A stretch of DNA of 22,853 bases, taken from the NCBI GenBank assembly GCA_009392095.1, contig VFHF01000165.1, positions 1-22,853 on the forward strand, written 5' to 3'. The DNA comes from SAR202 cluster bacterium. Its GTDB lineage: Bacteria > Chloroflexota > Dehalococcoidia > Lucifugimonadales > UBA3495. Position numbers and translations under genes: made by a program. Below the pieces are notes generated by a model, which made no database searches, had not been told where the DNA came from, and saw only the letters and a list, made by a program, of their open reading frames with translations. This document shows, piece by piece, positions 1 to 7,552 of this stretch. Position 1 is the stretch's first letter. Every line of letters begins with the position of its first letter.

Positions 1-46
1 GTAACCACGTAGCCATATTCCCTCGTCATCCTTAGCTCGATATGCC

Positions 47-1198
47 CTACCGCAGCCCTCGGAAAAACTTCCTGATATCCTCAACCAACCTATCCGGCTC
101 CTCCAGCGCAGCAAAGTGCCCGCCGCTGGGCATATCCGTCCATTGCTGGATGTTGAAGGAACGCTCGGCCCATTCCCTCAGCGGCACGCTGTTCTCACGT
201 GGGAACGAAGCGATGGCCACCGGTACCTGGATCTTCTCGTCCTTCGCCAGATCCCAAGCCTGAAAGAACGACTCGTAGTAGAGCCTGGTCGATGAGTTGA
301 TGGACTGGGTCACCCAGTAGATTGTGATTGTGGTAAGCAGTTCGTCTTTGGTGAACCGGGATTCCACGTCTCCGCCGCAGTCGCTCCAGGTCCTGTATTT
401 CTCTACGATCCATGCTGCCAACCCAGCTGGAGAATCGTTCAGGCCGTATGACAGTGTTTGCGGTTTGGTGGCTTGGATGTGGGAATAGCCGCCCTCGTCA
501 GCCAACCACTGGACCCTCTGGGCGAGCATCGCGTTTTCGGCTTCCGACAACTCCCTGGTGCCTGGACCCTGGTATGGCGTGGGGCTGCTTGTAGACGTGG
601 TATGGATGCCGATCACCTTGTCCCCGTGGGAGAGTCCCAGCTTGGCCGTCACCCTGGCGCCCCAGTCGCCCCCTTGGGCGGCGAACTTCTGGTAGCCAAG
701 ATTCTCCGACATGAGCTTGGCCCACAGATCGCCGATGGAGAGAACACTCAGGCCACGTTTATCGGTGGCGTCTGAGAACCCATAGCCCGGCATAGATGGG
801 GCCACAACGTCGAAGGCATCGGCTGGGTCTCCGCCATGGCTCGCAGGATCACTAAGCATGGGGATGACTTTGTACATTTCGAAGAAAGTGCCAGGCCAGC
901 CGTGGGTGATCACCAGCGGCATGGGATTAGGCCCCTTTCCCTTCTCGTGGATGAAGTGGATGTTCAGTCCGTCTACTTTGCTCTTGAAATGGGAGAAGGA
1001 GTTGATCAACTTCTCCTGGGCGTGCCAATCGAACTTGGTCCGCCAGTACTCCACCAACTCTTTGACGTAATCAAGGTTGCTGCCGTAATCCCAGCCGGTA
1101 CCAGGAAGTTCGTCGGGCCACCGAGTGCGCTCCAGCCTAGATTTCAGGTCGTCGAGGACCGAGTCCGGAATTTCTATCTTGTACGGTTGGACGGCCAT
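47..1198 (-). CDS. Epoxide hydrolase, EHN-type alpha/beta hydrolase
   Basis: This 383-residue protein should open epoxides to vicinal diols in the cytoplasm. The N-terminal ~110 residues match the epoxide hydrolase N-terminal (EHN) domain, which is followed by an alpha/beta-hydrolase core. Visible motifs are the oxyanion-hole HGWPG at residues 99-103, the nucleophile elbow GGDWG with Asp178, and His361 in GGHFAALEEP. The acid is probably the Glu in SFPREN near residue 330, as in microsomal epoxide hydrolases, which use Glu rather than Asp. Length is normal for the family. The ATG is preceded by a good AGGAGAG ribosome binding site. The gene runs alone on the minus strand, divergent from the DUF1059 gene, with its own promoter candidate at 1233-1261. 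The substrate cannot be told from sequence. Confidence 0.93.
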   Translation of the reverse strand: MAVQPYKIEIPDSVLDDLKSRLERTRWPDELPGTGWDYGSNLDYVKELVEYWRTKFDWHAQEKLINSFSHFKSKVDGLNIHFIHEKGKGPNPMPLVITHGWPGTFFEMYKVIPMLSDPASHGGDPADAFDVVAPSMPGYGFSDATDKRGLSVLSIGDLWAKLMSENLGYQKFAAQGGDWGARVTAKLGLSHGDKVIGIHTTSTSSPTPYQGPGTRELSEAENAMLAQRVQWLADEGGYSHIQATKPQTLSYGLNDSPAGLAAWIVEKYRTWSDCGGDVESRFTKDELLTTITIYWVTQSINSSTRLYYESFFQAWDLAKDEKIQVPVAIASFPRENSVPLREWAERSFNIQQWTDMPSGGHFAALEEPDRLVEDIRKFFRGLR

Positions 1199-1232
1199 TC
1201 GTTTCTCTCCTACGTCTCACAAGCTGGCCGTT

Positions 1233-1261
1233 ATTATCCTCAACATAAGATTCCGAGGCAA
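1233..1261 (-). promoter_or_regulatory. Sigma70-like promoter for epoxide hydrolase
   Basis: On the minus strand, TTGCCT (1256-1261) and GATAAT (1233-1238) are separated by exactly 17 bases. Transcription would start near 1226, giving a leader of about 28 bases that holds the AGGAGAG site. Identified by eye, without experimental support. Confidence 0.5.
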
Positions 1262-1302
1262 GGGACGGTTCAACTCGCTATAGCCTGGGCGTGGAACGGC
1301 TG

Positions 1303-1331
1303 TTGACGCGGTTCAATGCCACTCCTAAACT
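1303..1331 (+). promoter_or_regulatory. Sigma70-like promoter for DUF1059 gene
   Basis: TTGACG (1303-1308) and TAAACT (1326-1331) have a 17-base spacer. The predicted start site near 1338 lies downstream of an upstream in-frame ATG at 1291, so it supports translation from 1378 instead. Confidence 0.5.
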
Positions 1332-1377
1332 GCCAGCAGGCAATCGCGGGGAGATGGAGAGGAAAGAAGCCTTAGAT

Positions 1378-1548
1378 ATGAAGACAATGACATGCAAAGA
1401 CCTAACCGGAGCCTGTGATTTAGAGTTTCAAGTCGAGACATTTGACAAAATTGCGGAAATGTCCAAGAAACATAGAATGGAAATGTTCGAACAAGGCGAC
1501 CGAACCCACCTCGACGCGATGGGAAAAATGAAGGCCTTGATGAGCTAA
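1378..1548 (+). CDS. DUF1059 family small protein
   Basis: This 56-residue protein opens with MKTMTCKDLTGACDLEF, the Cys-Lys-Asp ... Cys-Asp pattern typical of DUF1059, a family of small putative metal-binding proteins of unknown role. The rest is a charged helix-like stretch rich in Met, Lys and Glu. The frame stays open upstream to 1291, but those residues look unlike the family. A purine-rich GAGAGGAAAG lies about 12 bases before the ATG at 1378, and the candidate promoter at 1303-1331 sits between the two possible starts, so I chose 1378. It is flanked by the divergent epoxide hydrolase and the amidohydrolase at 1714. The local sequence is visibly more AT-rich than the enzymes around it. 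The family match is fairly sure; the function is unknown. Confidence 0.75.
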   Translation: MKTMTCKDLTGACDLEFQVETFDKIAEMSKKHRMEMFEQGDRTHLDAMGKMKALMS

Positions 1549-1713
1549 CCGGAAGCGATGAAAAAGTGGTTCGAGTCGGTCTAGACAACGTTTGACGCTC
1601 TGCCCGAAAACTAGATAGGCTCCAAGCGAATAACCGGAGATTTTGCTGCTAAGAATTCACCGATAAAACGGAATAACTGATAAATTCAGGCCAAGAAAAA
1701 AGGGGTAAATACG

Positions 1714-2568
1714 ATGGTTTCTCGGACGCTCACAATCGACTCGCAGGTACATTCATACGAACGCAATACTCCGGCACGCCCTTGGCATGATATTTTAGTG
1801 GGCCCAGAAGAGGTCACCGGCGATCAAATGGTGGCTGCCATGGACGCGGTGGGCGTCGACGGTGCATTGCTGATTTCGCCGTATCGTATGTACCACTACG
1901 ACGCCAGCTATGCACTGGAGGTGTACGCCAAGCATCCAGGGCGGTTTGGCGTGATTAAGCCATTAGACCCCAAGTCAGAAACAATCGCTGACGACTTTGC
2001 CGAGTGGGCCGGGACACCGGGTGTGGTTGGGGCCCGCATCATGATTGCGGGCCAGGTGTTCGAGGCCGACGACCGGGGACTAAATGAGATCCTGGCCGGC
2101 GGCGCCAAAGCTGGTATCCCGGTGAACGTGATGTGTTCGGACAATCTGCCGCTCATGGCTGAACTGGCGCGCCGCAATCCACACACTCAGATAGTTATTG
2201 ACCATGTGGGCCTGGCACAGCCCTTTGTGCCTCCCCCTCCTCCGGAGCCATTCGCTGACCTGGCCAACGTGCTCTCTCTCGCGGAACTGGACAACGTCGC
2301 AATCAAGATCTCCGGGGCTTGCACACTGTCCCATCAGCCCTTCCCGTACGCGGACATTTGGGAGTCGTTGGGCAAGATATTCAGCGCGTTCGGATTCGGC
2401 CGGTGCCTGTGGGGAACGGACTGGACCAGGGCGGTGGAGCTGTTGGACTACGAGCAGGGAGTTGAGTCGTTCCGGGTCACCGACCAACTCTCGGATTCAG
2501 AGCGTTCTGAGCTCATGGGTGGGTCACTGGCGAAGATTTATAACTGGTCGCCAACGAAAGGCGGGTAG
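1714..2568 (+). CDS. Amidohydrolase-2 family metal-dependent hydrolase
   Basis: This 284-residue TIM-barrel protein belongs to the amidohydrolase-2 (PF04909) group, which includes lactonases, decarboxylases and C-C hydrolases. Signatures are an N-terminal DSQVH at residues 9-13, IDHVG with His164, a KISG strand near 198-201, and LWGTDW with Asp236, the usual metal- or catalysis-linked Asp. The first metal motif reads Gln-Val-His instead of the classic His-x-His; this variant occurs in some branches and may mean a one-metal or altered site. A run of five prolines occurs at residues 173-177. AAAAAGGGG upstream serves as the ribosome binding site. A weak promoter may lie around 1592-1616 (TTGACG, 18 bases, TAGGCT). 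It appears monocistronic. The substrate is unknown. Confidence 0.85.
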   Translation: MVSRTLTIDSQVHSYERNTPARPWHDILVGPEEVTGDQMVAAMDAVGVDGALLISPYRMYHYDASYALEVYAKHPGRFGVIKPLDPKSETIADDFAEWAGTPGVVGARIMIAGQVFEADDRGLNEILAGGAKAGIPVNVMCSDNLPLMAELARRNPHTQIVIDHVGLAQPFVPPPPPEPFADLANVLSLAELDNVAIKISGACTLSHQPFPYADIWESLGKIFSAFGFGRCLWGTDWTRAVELLDYEQGVESFRVTDQLSDSERSELMGGSLAKIYNWSPTKGG

Positions 2569-2613
2569 GGAATTTGGACGATTGGTCCGTAGACCCGGTT
2601 GAGGCTGATCTTT

Positions 2614-2962
2614 TTACGTATGGGATTTAGCCGTATTCGATTCTTCAGGATTTAAGTTCAGAGAACGCTCCAGAACAAAATCCGATTCTGACTGGTCCCA
2701 TGGCTTAGTCAATCGGTACTTAACACCCAGCTCGATCGCTCGCAAGGTTATGTTAGGGGTGCTGACCGCCGTTACCAGTACAACCGGAAGATCTTTCGTG
2801 TTCGGGTTCCCTCGCAACTCCGTGATCAAATCGATACCGTCTACCAGACGCAGAAAATCGATAGTTCTTGCCCTTCTCAATCTGAAATTGCGTCTTTACC
2901 AAGTAGCTTTTAGACCTGATTACCACCCCGCCCGTTTCCACATCGCTGGCTGGTGTTGCCAT
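2614..2962 (-). pseudogene. Frame-disrupted response-regulator receiver-like ORF
   Basis: An ATG at 2962 has a strong CGGAGGA ribosome binding site seven bases upstream and begins one base after the GIY-YIG stop codon. Its frame runs MATPASDVETGG... and ends at 2753. The next frame (stop at 2614) carries what looks like the second half of a receiver domain: a DGIDLITELR helix, the LPVVLVTA strand with the conserved Thr, and GVKYRLTKPW with the conserved Lys-Pro. In that frame a stop lies at 2896-2898, so a shift between about 2898 and 2753 would be needed to join the halves. The joined product would still lack the acidic pair and a clear phospho-acceptor Asp of a normal receiver. I read it as a decayed or truncated receiver; a sequencing error or a real frameshift remains possible. 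Confidence 0.45.
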
Positions 2963-2963
2963 G

Positions 2964-3212
2964 CTATGCTCCTCCGGAAACAAGTAAGAGTTTCGTTTTG
3001 CGGTCCAAGGCCTTTATCTTGTTCTCGCGTTTCGAGGCGAGTCCACGGCTTTGGAAGACCTCTTCGAAAACAAGCTGGAATGGCCCGCGGCCCTTGGTGT
3101 ATTTCGCTCCCTGCCCGGATTCGTGCTCGGCGATACGCCGGCTAAGATCATTGGTGATACCGGTGTATAACGTACCGTCGGCGCAACGTAGGATGTAGAC
3201 CGTCCAGTCCAT
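2964..3212 (-). CDS. GIY-YIG nuclease family protein (YhbQ/UPF0213-like)
   Basis: This 82-residue single-domain GIY-YIG protein contains WTVYILRC at the start, LYTGIT at residues 15-20, LSRRIAEH with Arg25/Arg26 and His30, and ASKRENKIKAL with Glu63. These correspond to the two Tyr residues, Arg, His and metal-binding Glu of the GIY-YIG active site, so it is probably catalytically intact. Stand-alone proteins of this size are common in bacteria; some cut DNA, and most have no known role. A GAGGG lies only a few bases before the ATG. It starts 15 bases after the stop of a Cys-rich small gene and ends one base before the receiver-like ORF, which suggests one transcript. Confidence 0.9.
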   Translation of the reverse strand: MDWTVYILRCADGTLYTGITNDLSRRIAEHESGQGAKYTKGRGPFQLVFEEVFQSRGLASKRENKIKALDRKTKLLLVSGGA

Positions 3213-3227
3213 GCCCTCGCCGGTGAA

Positions 3228-3434
3228 TTACTGCAGGTCCGATGTATCGTCGGAGTGGCTGCCTCGTAGAACGCAGTGGCCGCACTTCCGGCAGACCGGG
3301 TGCAGGTTGTTGTGTTGCGGATGACTCTGTTTGCAAAAGCCGGCGTCATCGTCAGCGCACCTGGGACACCCTTCACAATAGCGCCCGCCGGCACGCTGTG
3401 AGCGTTCGGTTTCCCTGTCTGTAACAGTGACCAT
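3228..3434 (-). CDS. Small Cys-rich putative zinc-binding protein
   Basis: I do not recognise this 68-residue protein. It contains CEGCPRC and, about 25 residues later, CRKCGHC, with an additional Cys and His residues between (FCKQSHPQHNN). That is two CxxCxxC clusters, as expected for a zinc ribbon or similar metal-binding fold. The frame is open upstream to 3545, but that extension looks like random hydrophobic coding. I chose the ATG at 3434, which has only a weak AGGT upstream. It ends 15 bases before the GIY-YIG gene on the same strand, so the two are probably cotranscribed. The paired Cys motifs make a real gene plausible, but a chance frame cannot be excluded. Confidence 0.45.
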   Translation of the reverse strand: MVTVTDRETERSQRAGGRYCEGCPRCADDDAGFCKQSHPQHNNLHPVCRKCGHCVLRGSHSDDTSDLQ

Positions 3435-3685
3435 TAGTTGACCTGCTGAGAAATATTGATTGGCCTCAATCGCATGTGGAGTAGGGACCGAGACGTGGAT
3501 GGAGAATATCACAACAGGGGCAAAGCCCACTACGCCTATCGTCACCGAGAAAACCAGGAGCCACCAATCTTTTTGCTACTTTACCAGTATAATTAACGGC
3601 GGCAAAATAATAGTGGCATTCCGAGGAACGCCTGGCGTAGAATCTCATCGACCAATCACTAAATATCGGACCCCGAAGAGATAAC
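3435..3685. other. Intergenic gap between Cys-rich gene and msrB
   Basis: The 251-base gap between divergent genes is AT-rich towards the msrB side. I see no convincing gene in it. It holds a consensus TATAAT at 3588-3593, annotated separately. Confidence 0.5.
3588..3593 (+). promoter_or_regulatory. Possible -10 box upstream of msrB
   Basis: A perfect TATAAT lies 92 bases before the msrB start. No good -35 box is found at 16-18 bases upstream (CAATCT at best), so the promoter would be weak or activator-dependent. Confidence 0.3.
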
Positions 3686-4057
3686 ATGACCAATCAAAAC
3701 TACAACCAGCTCAACGACGAAGAGAAATACATCATCGAGTACAAGGGGACTGAACGGCCCTTCACCGGCGAGTATGACAACTTTTATGAGGACGGCTCCT
3801 ATTCCTGCCGCAGGTGCAACGCCGAACTCTACCGCTCCGTTGACAAATTCGACGCCCATTGCGGTTGGCCGGCCTTTGATAAAGAGGTAGATGGAGCCGT
3901 GAAGCACCTCCCCGACCCCGACGGTCATCGTATCGAGGTGGAGTGTGCCAACTGCGGCGGCCATTTAGGCCACGTTTTCATGGGGGAGGGTTTCACACCC
4001 ACCAACGCCCGGCATTGCATCAATTCCATATCTATGAAATTCGTGCCTGCCAAATAA
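3686..4057 (+). CDS. msrB: Peptide-methionine (R)-S-oxide reductase MsrB
   Basis: This 123-residue protein repairs oxidised proteins by reducing methionine-R-sulfoxide with thioredoxin as electron donor. The SelR/MsrB fold is evident: zinc-binding pairs CRRC (Cys41, Cys44) and CANC (Cys87, Cys90), the HCGWPAF loop with Cys59 as the likely resolving Cys, GGHLGHVF, and the catalytic Cys111 in RHCINSISM. Length is slightly below the usual 130-140 residues because both termini are short. The ribosome binding site is weak (AGAG). The gene stands alone on the plus strand, convergent with the Tag-like gene. There is no MsrA fusion. Confidence 0.95.
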   Translation: MTNQNYNQLNDEEKYIIEYKGTERPFTGEYDNFYEDGSYSCRRCNAELYRSVDKFDAHCGWPAFDKEVDGAVKHLPDPDGHRIEVECANCGGHLGHVFMGEGFTPTNARHCINSISMKFVPAK

Positions 4058-4267
4058 AGAGGCGAGTTGGGAAATTAGTACCTGCCGAATAGAAAACCTA
4101 GATCCAGACGCTTATCTCTTCGCCTTCAGCAACTGAGACGCCACGGAACGGCCCACCGTTATCTCTTCCGGCTTGAGTGTCATGCCGTTTGTGCCAGAAA
4201 AGAGGAACAAGAGGAGCGGAGGGAGGAAGAATATGGAGCTATTCCGGCGGCGGTAAATAAGGTCGGC
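4058..4267. other. Intergenic gap between convergent msrB and tag-like gene
   Basis: The 210-base gap holds no clear gene and no obvious hairpin terminator. It includes a purine-rich stretch at about 4198-4236 and a 10-base direct repeat, TTATCTCTTC, at 4112-4121 and 4159-4168. Confidence 0.4.
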
Positions 4268-4792
4268 TTAGACTGTCGGGTCGTATTTGTCGCCTTCTTC
4301 CCGGGTGATGCGTCCGCAGGCCATCAACCACATTCGGGATATCTCAGGGCCCATGAACTTGAATGTCGCGCGTAATTCTTTCATCAAGGACGGGTAATCG
4401 GTCCCGGAGAGCACGTCATAGAACCAGTCGCAGAAGCTGCCGTGGTCTTGTTGGATCCCCCGCACGATCTCCGCGTTGGCGATGACTGCTTGAATCTTCT
4501 GCCGGTTGCGGATAATGCCCGGGTCATCCAGCAAGCGTTCCAGGTCGGCGGGGCCCATGGCCGCCACAGTATCAACGTTCCACTCGGCGAAGGCGGCGCG
4601 GAAACTGTCCCGGCGTGATAGCACCATCCGCCAGGTGAGGCCGGCCTGAAACACCTGCAGGCTCATCACCTCAAACAGCGCATCGTCACCGGTGGCCCGC
4701 TTGCCCCAAATCTCCTGGGAGTACCATTCACGCACAGGGTCGCCTGATACCCTTTCCTTGGCCTCCCACTCTTCCGATGTTTCCTCGGGCAT
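4268..4792 (-). CDS. Divergent 3-methyladenine DNA glycosylase I (Tag) family protein
   Basis: This 174-residue protein has the Tag (PF03352) helical core: LFEVMSLQVFQAGLTW at residues 39-54, DPGIIRNRQKIQAVIANA in the middle, and FKFMGPEISRMWLMACG near the end. Tag removes 3-methyladenine from alkylated DNA. Compared with E. coli Tag, Tyr16 (here Tyr24) and Trp46 (Trp54) are kept. However, Glu38, which contacts the methylated base, is Gln46, and all four zinc ligands (Cys4, His17, His175, Cys179) are missing or replaced. It may have altered specificity or a non-repair role. It is the last gene of a four-gene operon, 13 bases after the CocE gene, and its AAGGGA ribosome binding site overlaps the end of that gene. 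Confidence 0.85.
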   Translation of the reverse strand: MPEETSEEWEAKERVSGDPVREWYSQEIWGKRATGDDALFEVMSLQVFQAGLTWRMVLSRRDSFRAAFAEWNVDTVAAMGPADLERLLDDPGIIRNRQKIQAVIANAEIVRGIQQDHGSFCDWFYDVLSGTDYPSLMKELRATFKFMGPEISRMWLMACGRITREEGDKYDPTV

Positions 4793-4805
4793 TGGTCTAT
4801 CCCTT

Positions 4806-6551
4806 TTATCGGGGAACGATGGCCAGACTCACGTAGGAAGCCTGTTGCCCTTCATGGAACACGGTCTGAAGTGCCGGCCGTAGTTCGGTATCCGCTGCGA
4901 TGATGCCACCAGTGTTTGTGTTGCGGTCGAATCGGGGGAAATTGCTACTGGAGATCTCCAGGCGGATACGGTGGCCGGCCTTGAACACGTTGCTGGTGGC
5001 CCAGAGGTCTATATCATAGCAATAAGCCTTGCCCGGCTCCAGCAACGTGGGGTTGGACATGGAATCGCGGTAACGGGCCCGGATTATCCCATCGGTTAGG
5101 TTACGGGCGCAGCCGTTCTCGCAAACATCCACCAACTTGGCGGTGAAATCAGTGTCCGGTGCTGAAGTAGATGCCCACAGGGTAACCGTGACGGGTCCAG
5201 TGACTTCCATGTCCTGCTCCAGAGGCGGAGTGGAATAGACCAGAACATCTTGCCGGTCCTCCACTTGGTTCTGGTCGTAGGCCCCGTTAGCGGCGTAGTA
5301 GGGGTTACAGCATAGCGCACCGCCCGTTGTCGGCACCGGGTCGGCGGGGTTATACAAGAACACGTCCGGGGCTTCCGACTGCGGACTTTCGACACTCAGA
5401 GTGCCATCACCCTGTTTGGAGTTGGCCTTGCCGCTGCTGTGCAGGTAATACTTGGTCTCCTGAGCCCTGGCCAAAGGCCACTCTTCCTCCTCCCGCCAAA
5501 CATCATCCCCCATGACAAAGATGCGCACTGGCGCTTCCTCGGTTATGCCGTTCTTTCCTTCGTTCAACCAGTGGTCAAACCAGCGCATATGCATGCCGTC
5601 GATGTCGGTGGCTGCCGGGTCAGCCATGATTCCGAAGTAGTGGCTGCCCGCCATGGTCGAGCCACGGGCGCCGTGGGCCCAAGGACCGATGACCAGCTTC
5701 TGTCCGCCTCGTGCGGTCTCGGTTGCTCCGGACTTGGTCATGCCTAGGTAGTTTTGGATTGTCCCGCCTAGGAAGATGTCGTACCACCCTCCGAAGTGGA
5801 GGGCGGGCACGTCGATCTCGGAGTGGCGGTCTTCGATGCATAGGTTTTGCCAGTACTCATCGAAGTCAGGATGGGCCAGCCAGTCGTAGTAATACTTGGC
5901 CAGACCTGAGTCCAGTCCGGGATAATCTTTGGTCGGCAGAAATTCAAATCCGCCGGTCATGTCGTCAACGTCGTGCATCAAAACGGCTCGCCGTTCTTGT
6001 GGCACGCCTTGGACGCTGGAGACATTCTTGAAATTTGCCAGAGTCAACTGAAGAAGTGTCCAAGACATGTTGAACCCCAGCTCGAAAGCGCCGCCCTGAT
6101 AGGTCCAGCCTTCGTGATAATTCGAGGCGGTAACGGTGGGCGCAATGGTCACTAGATGGGGCGGTCTGGAGATGGCTGCCAGCCACTGGGTAGCCCCGAC
6201 ATAAGATGCCCCGTACATCCCAACTTTGCCCGTGGACCAGGGCTGTGAGGCGGCCCATTCAACGGTGTCATAGCCGTCGTTGATGTCGTCCCGGAAGGCA
6301 TAGAACTCGCCATCTGAAGCGTGCCGTCCTCGAGTGTCTTGAATCACCACCGCGAACCCCGCCTTGGCTGCCCGGATGGGATCCAGCATGGTGGCGCTCA
6401 AGGCATTGGTCTTATCGTATGGCGTGCGCTGCAAGATAGTCGGGAAGGGCCCGTCGCTGTCTGGGCGGTAGATGTCGGCGTAGAGGGTGACGCCGTCTCT
6501 CATGGTGACCGCGACGTCGCTTTCCATCTTGAGTGAGATCGAGTCCGGCAT
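4806..6551 (-). CDS. CocE/NonD family hydrolase (X-Pro dipeptidyl-peptidase S15 type)
   Basis: This 581-residue protein has an alpha/beta-hydrolase core followed by a C-terminal jelly-roll domain, the architecture of cocaine esterase and glutaryl-7-ACA acylase relatives. It should hydrolyse an ester or amide. The triad is visible: Ser116 in GMYGASYVG, Asp258 in GGWYDIF, and His293 in GPWAHG. The core ends near residue 345 and the jelly-roll begins around VRIFVMGDDVW. There is no signal peptide, so it is probably cytoplasmic. An AAGGAGC ribosome binding site precedes the ATG. It lies 30 bases after the LLM flavoprotein gene and 13 bases before the Tag-like gene, within one operon. The natural substrate is unknown. 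Confidence 0.92.
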   Translation of the reverse strand: MPDSISLKMESDVAVTMRDGVTLYADIYRPDSDGPFPTILQRTPYDKTNALSATMLDPIRAAKAGFAVVIQDTRGRHASDGEFYAFRDDINDGYDTVEWAASQPWSTGKVGMYGASYVGATQWLAAISRPPHLVTIAPTVTASNYHEGWTYQGGAFELGFNMSWTLLQLTLANFKNVSSVQGVPQERRAVLMHDVDDMTGGFEFLPTKDYPGLDSGLAKYYYDWLAHPDFDEYWQNLCIEDRHSEIDVPALHFGGWYDIFLGGTIQNYLGMTKSGATETARGGQKLVIGPWAHGARGSTMAGSHYFGIMADPAATDIDGMHMRWFDHWLNEGKNGITEEAPVRIFVMGDDVWREEEEWPLARAQETKYYLHSSGKANSKQGDGTLSVESPQSEAPDVFLYNPADPVPTTGGALCCNPYYAANGAYDQNQVEDRQDVLVYSTPPLEQDMEVTGPVTVTLWASTSAPDTDFTAKLVDVCENGCARNLTDGIIRARYRDSMSNPTLLEPGKAYCYDIDLWATSNVFKAGHRIRLEISSSNFPRFDRNTNTGGIIAADTELRPALQTVFHEGQQASYVSLAIVPR

Positions 6552-6581
6552 GGCTTTGCTCCTTAGTCGAAATCGGTATTC

Positions 6582-7538
6582 TTATCCCTGGAATTGGGGC
6601 ATCACTTCGGAGGCGAACATCTTCATCTGGTGGAAGAAAGAGTCCGGCTCGGAAGCTAGAAACCCCAGGTTGATGTGCTCCACTCCGGCGTCGATGCGGT
6701 CTTCCACAGCCTTGATGCAATCTTCTGGCGATCCGGCGATGCACAGCGCTTGGGCGATGTCTGCGGCGGTCCGTTCAGGAGTGACGTACCGCTGGCCAAC
6801 GTTGGTAACCGCAAATTCCCTAGCCTGGGCAGCGTTCGAGGAAATGGCTGTCGGCTGATTGAGGCCCCAGTGGAATCCAGTCAGGTCGCGCCCAGCTTCG
6901 GCGGCGAACTGCCGTACCATCTCATTGCTGGCTTTGATGCGCCGCACGGTGAACAAGTAGGGATACCAGCCGTCGCCCATCACTCCCGCTCGCCGCATGG
7001 CCGCGTCGCTGCGCCCGGAGACCCAGATAGGCGGATACGGTTTCTGCGCCGGTAAGGGCAGCAGTGTAACGTCATCGAAGTCGAAGAATTCACCGTGATG
7101 GGAAACGTGTTCTTCGGTCCACAACCGCTTCATCACTTGTAGAATTTCGTCGGTGCGCTTGCCCCTCGTATGGACATCTACGCCCACGGCATCGAACTCG
7201 ATCTTGGTGCCCCGTTGTCCGCTGATCCCGATGCCGAAGTCCAATCGCCCCCCCGAGACCTGGTCTACGGTGGCCACCATCTTGGCCAAAGTCACCGGAT
7301 GGTACAGGGGCGCGACCACGATCCCGGTCATCACGCGGAGATTTGTTGTGGCCCCGGCGGCTGCTGCCATAGCCGGCAGGTTGAGCAGCGTGGGCCGCGG
7401 CGGATTACCGTCCATGATGTGCTCGCCCATGGTGACCCGGCCGTAGCCCAAGTCCTCGGCCCGGCGGGCGAACTCGGGGACATTCCAATAGTTGTCTACC
7501 GAGAGATTTACGCCGAAAGTGATCTTGTTATCAGCCAT
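6582..7538 (-). CDS. LLM class (luciferase-like) flavin-dependent oxidoreductase
   Basis: This 318-residue protein has the bacterial luciferase-like TIM barrel that binds FMN or F420 (PF00296). Marks are GYGRVTMGEH at residues 32-41, TGIVVAPLYHPVTLAKMVATVD, the SGGRLDFGIG signature after about residue 94, PPIWVSG, and a C-terminal HINLGF strand. Family members are monooxygenases or hydride-transfer enzymes. AGGAA precedes the ATG. It starts 14 bases after the acyl-CoA-dehydrogenase-fold gene and is followed by the CocE hydrolase. A flavin-linked oxidation followed by hydrolysis is a reasonable inference for the operon. It differs clearly from the second LLM protein in this window (18020), although both end in a similar EVMPxFQ tail. 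Confidence 0.92.
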   Translation of the reverse strand: MADNKITFGVNLSVDNYWNVPEFARRAEDLGYGRVTMGEHIMDGNPPRPTLLNLPAMAAAAGATTNLRVMTGIVVAPLYHPVTLAKMVATVDQVSGGRLDFGIGISGQRGTKIEFDAVGVDVHTRGKRTDEILQVMKRLWTEEHVSHHGEFFDFDDVTLLPLPAQKPYPPIWVSGRSDAAMRRAGVMGDGWYPYLFTVRRIKASNEMVRQFAAEAGRDLTGFHWGLNQPTAISSNAAQAREFAVTNVGQRYVTPERTAADIAQALCIAGSPEDCIKAVEDRIDAGVEHINLGFLASEPDSFFHQMKMFASEVMPQFQG

Positions 7539-7552
7539 GATTTCCTACGCTC

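Noticed and set aside
3460..3684. A plus-strand ORF of 74 codons ahead of msrB.
   Set aside because: No recognisable motif and no ribosome binding site, and the possible msrB -10 box lies inside it.
4112..4168. Direct repeat TTATCTCTTC, two copies 47 bases apart.
   Set aside because: Only two short copies without symmetry; easily due to chance.
4112..4183. A 23-residue minus-strand ORF (MTLKPEEITVGRSVASQLLK...) in the msrB/tag gap.
   Set aside because: No ribosome binding site is present upstream and it is too short to judge without comparison to relatives.
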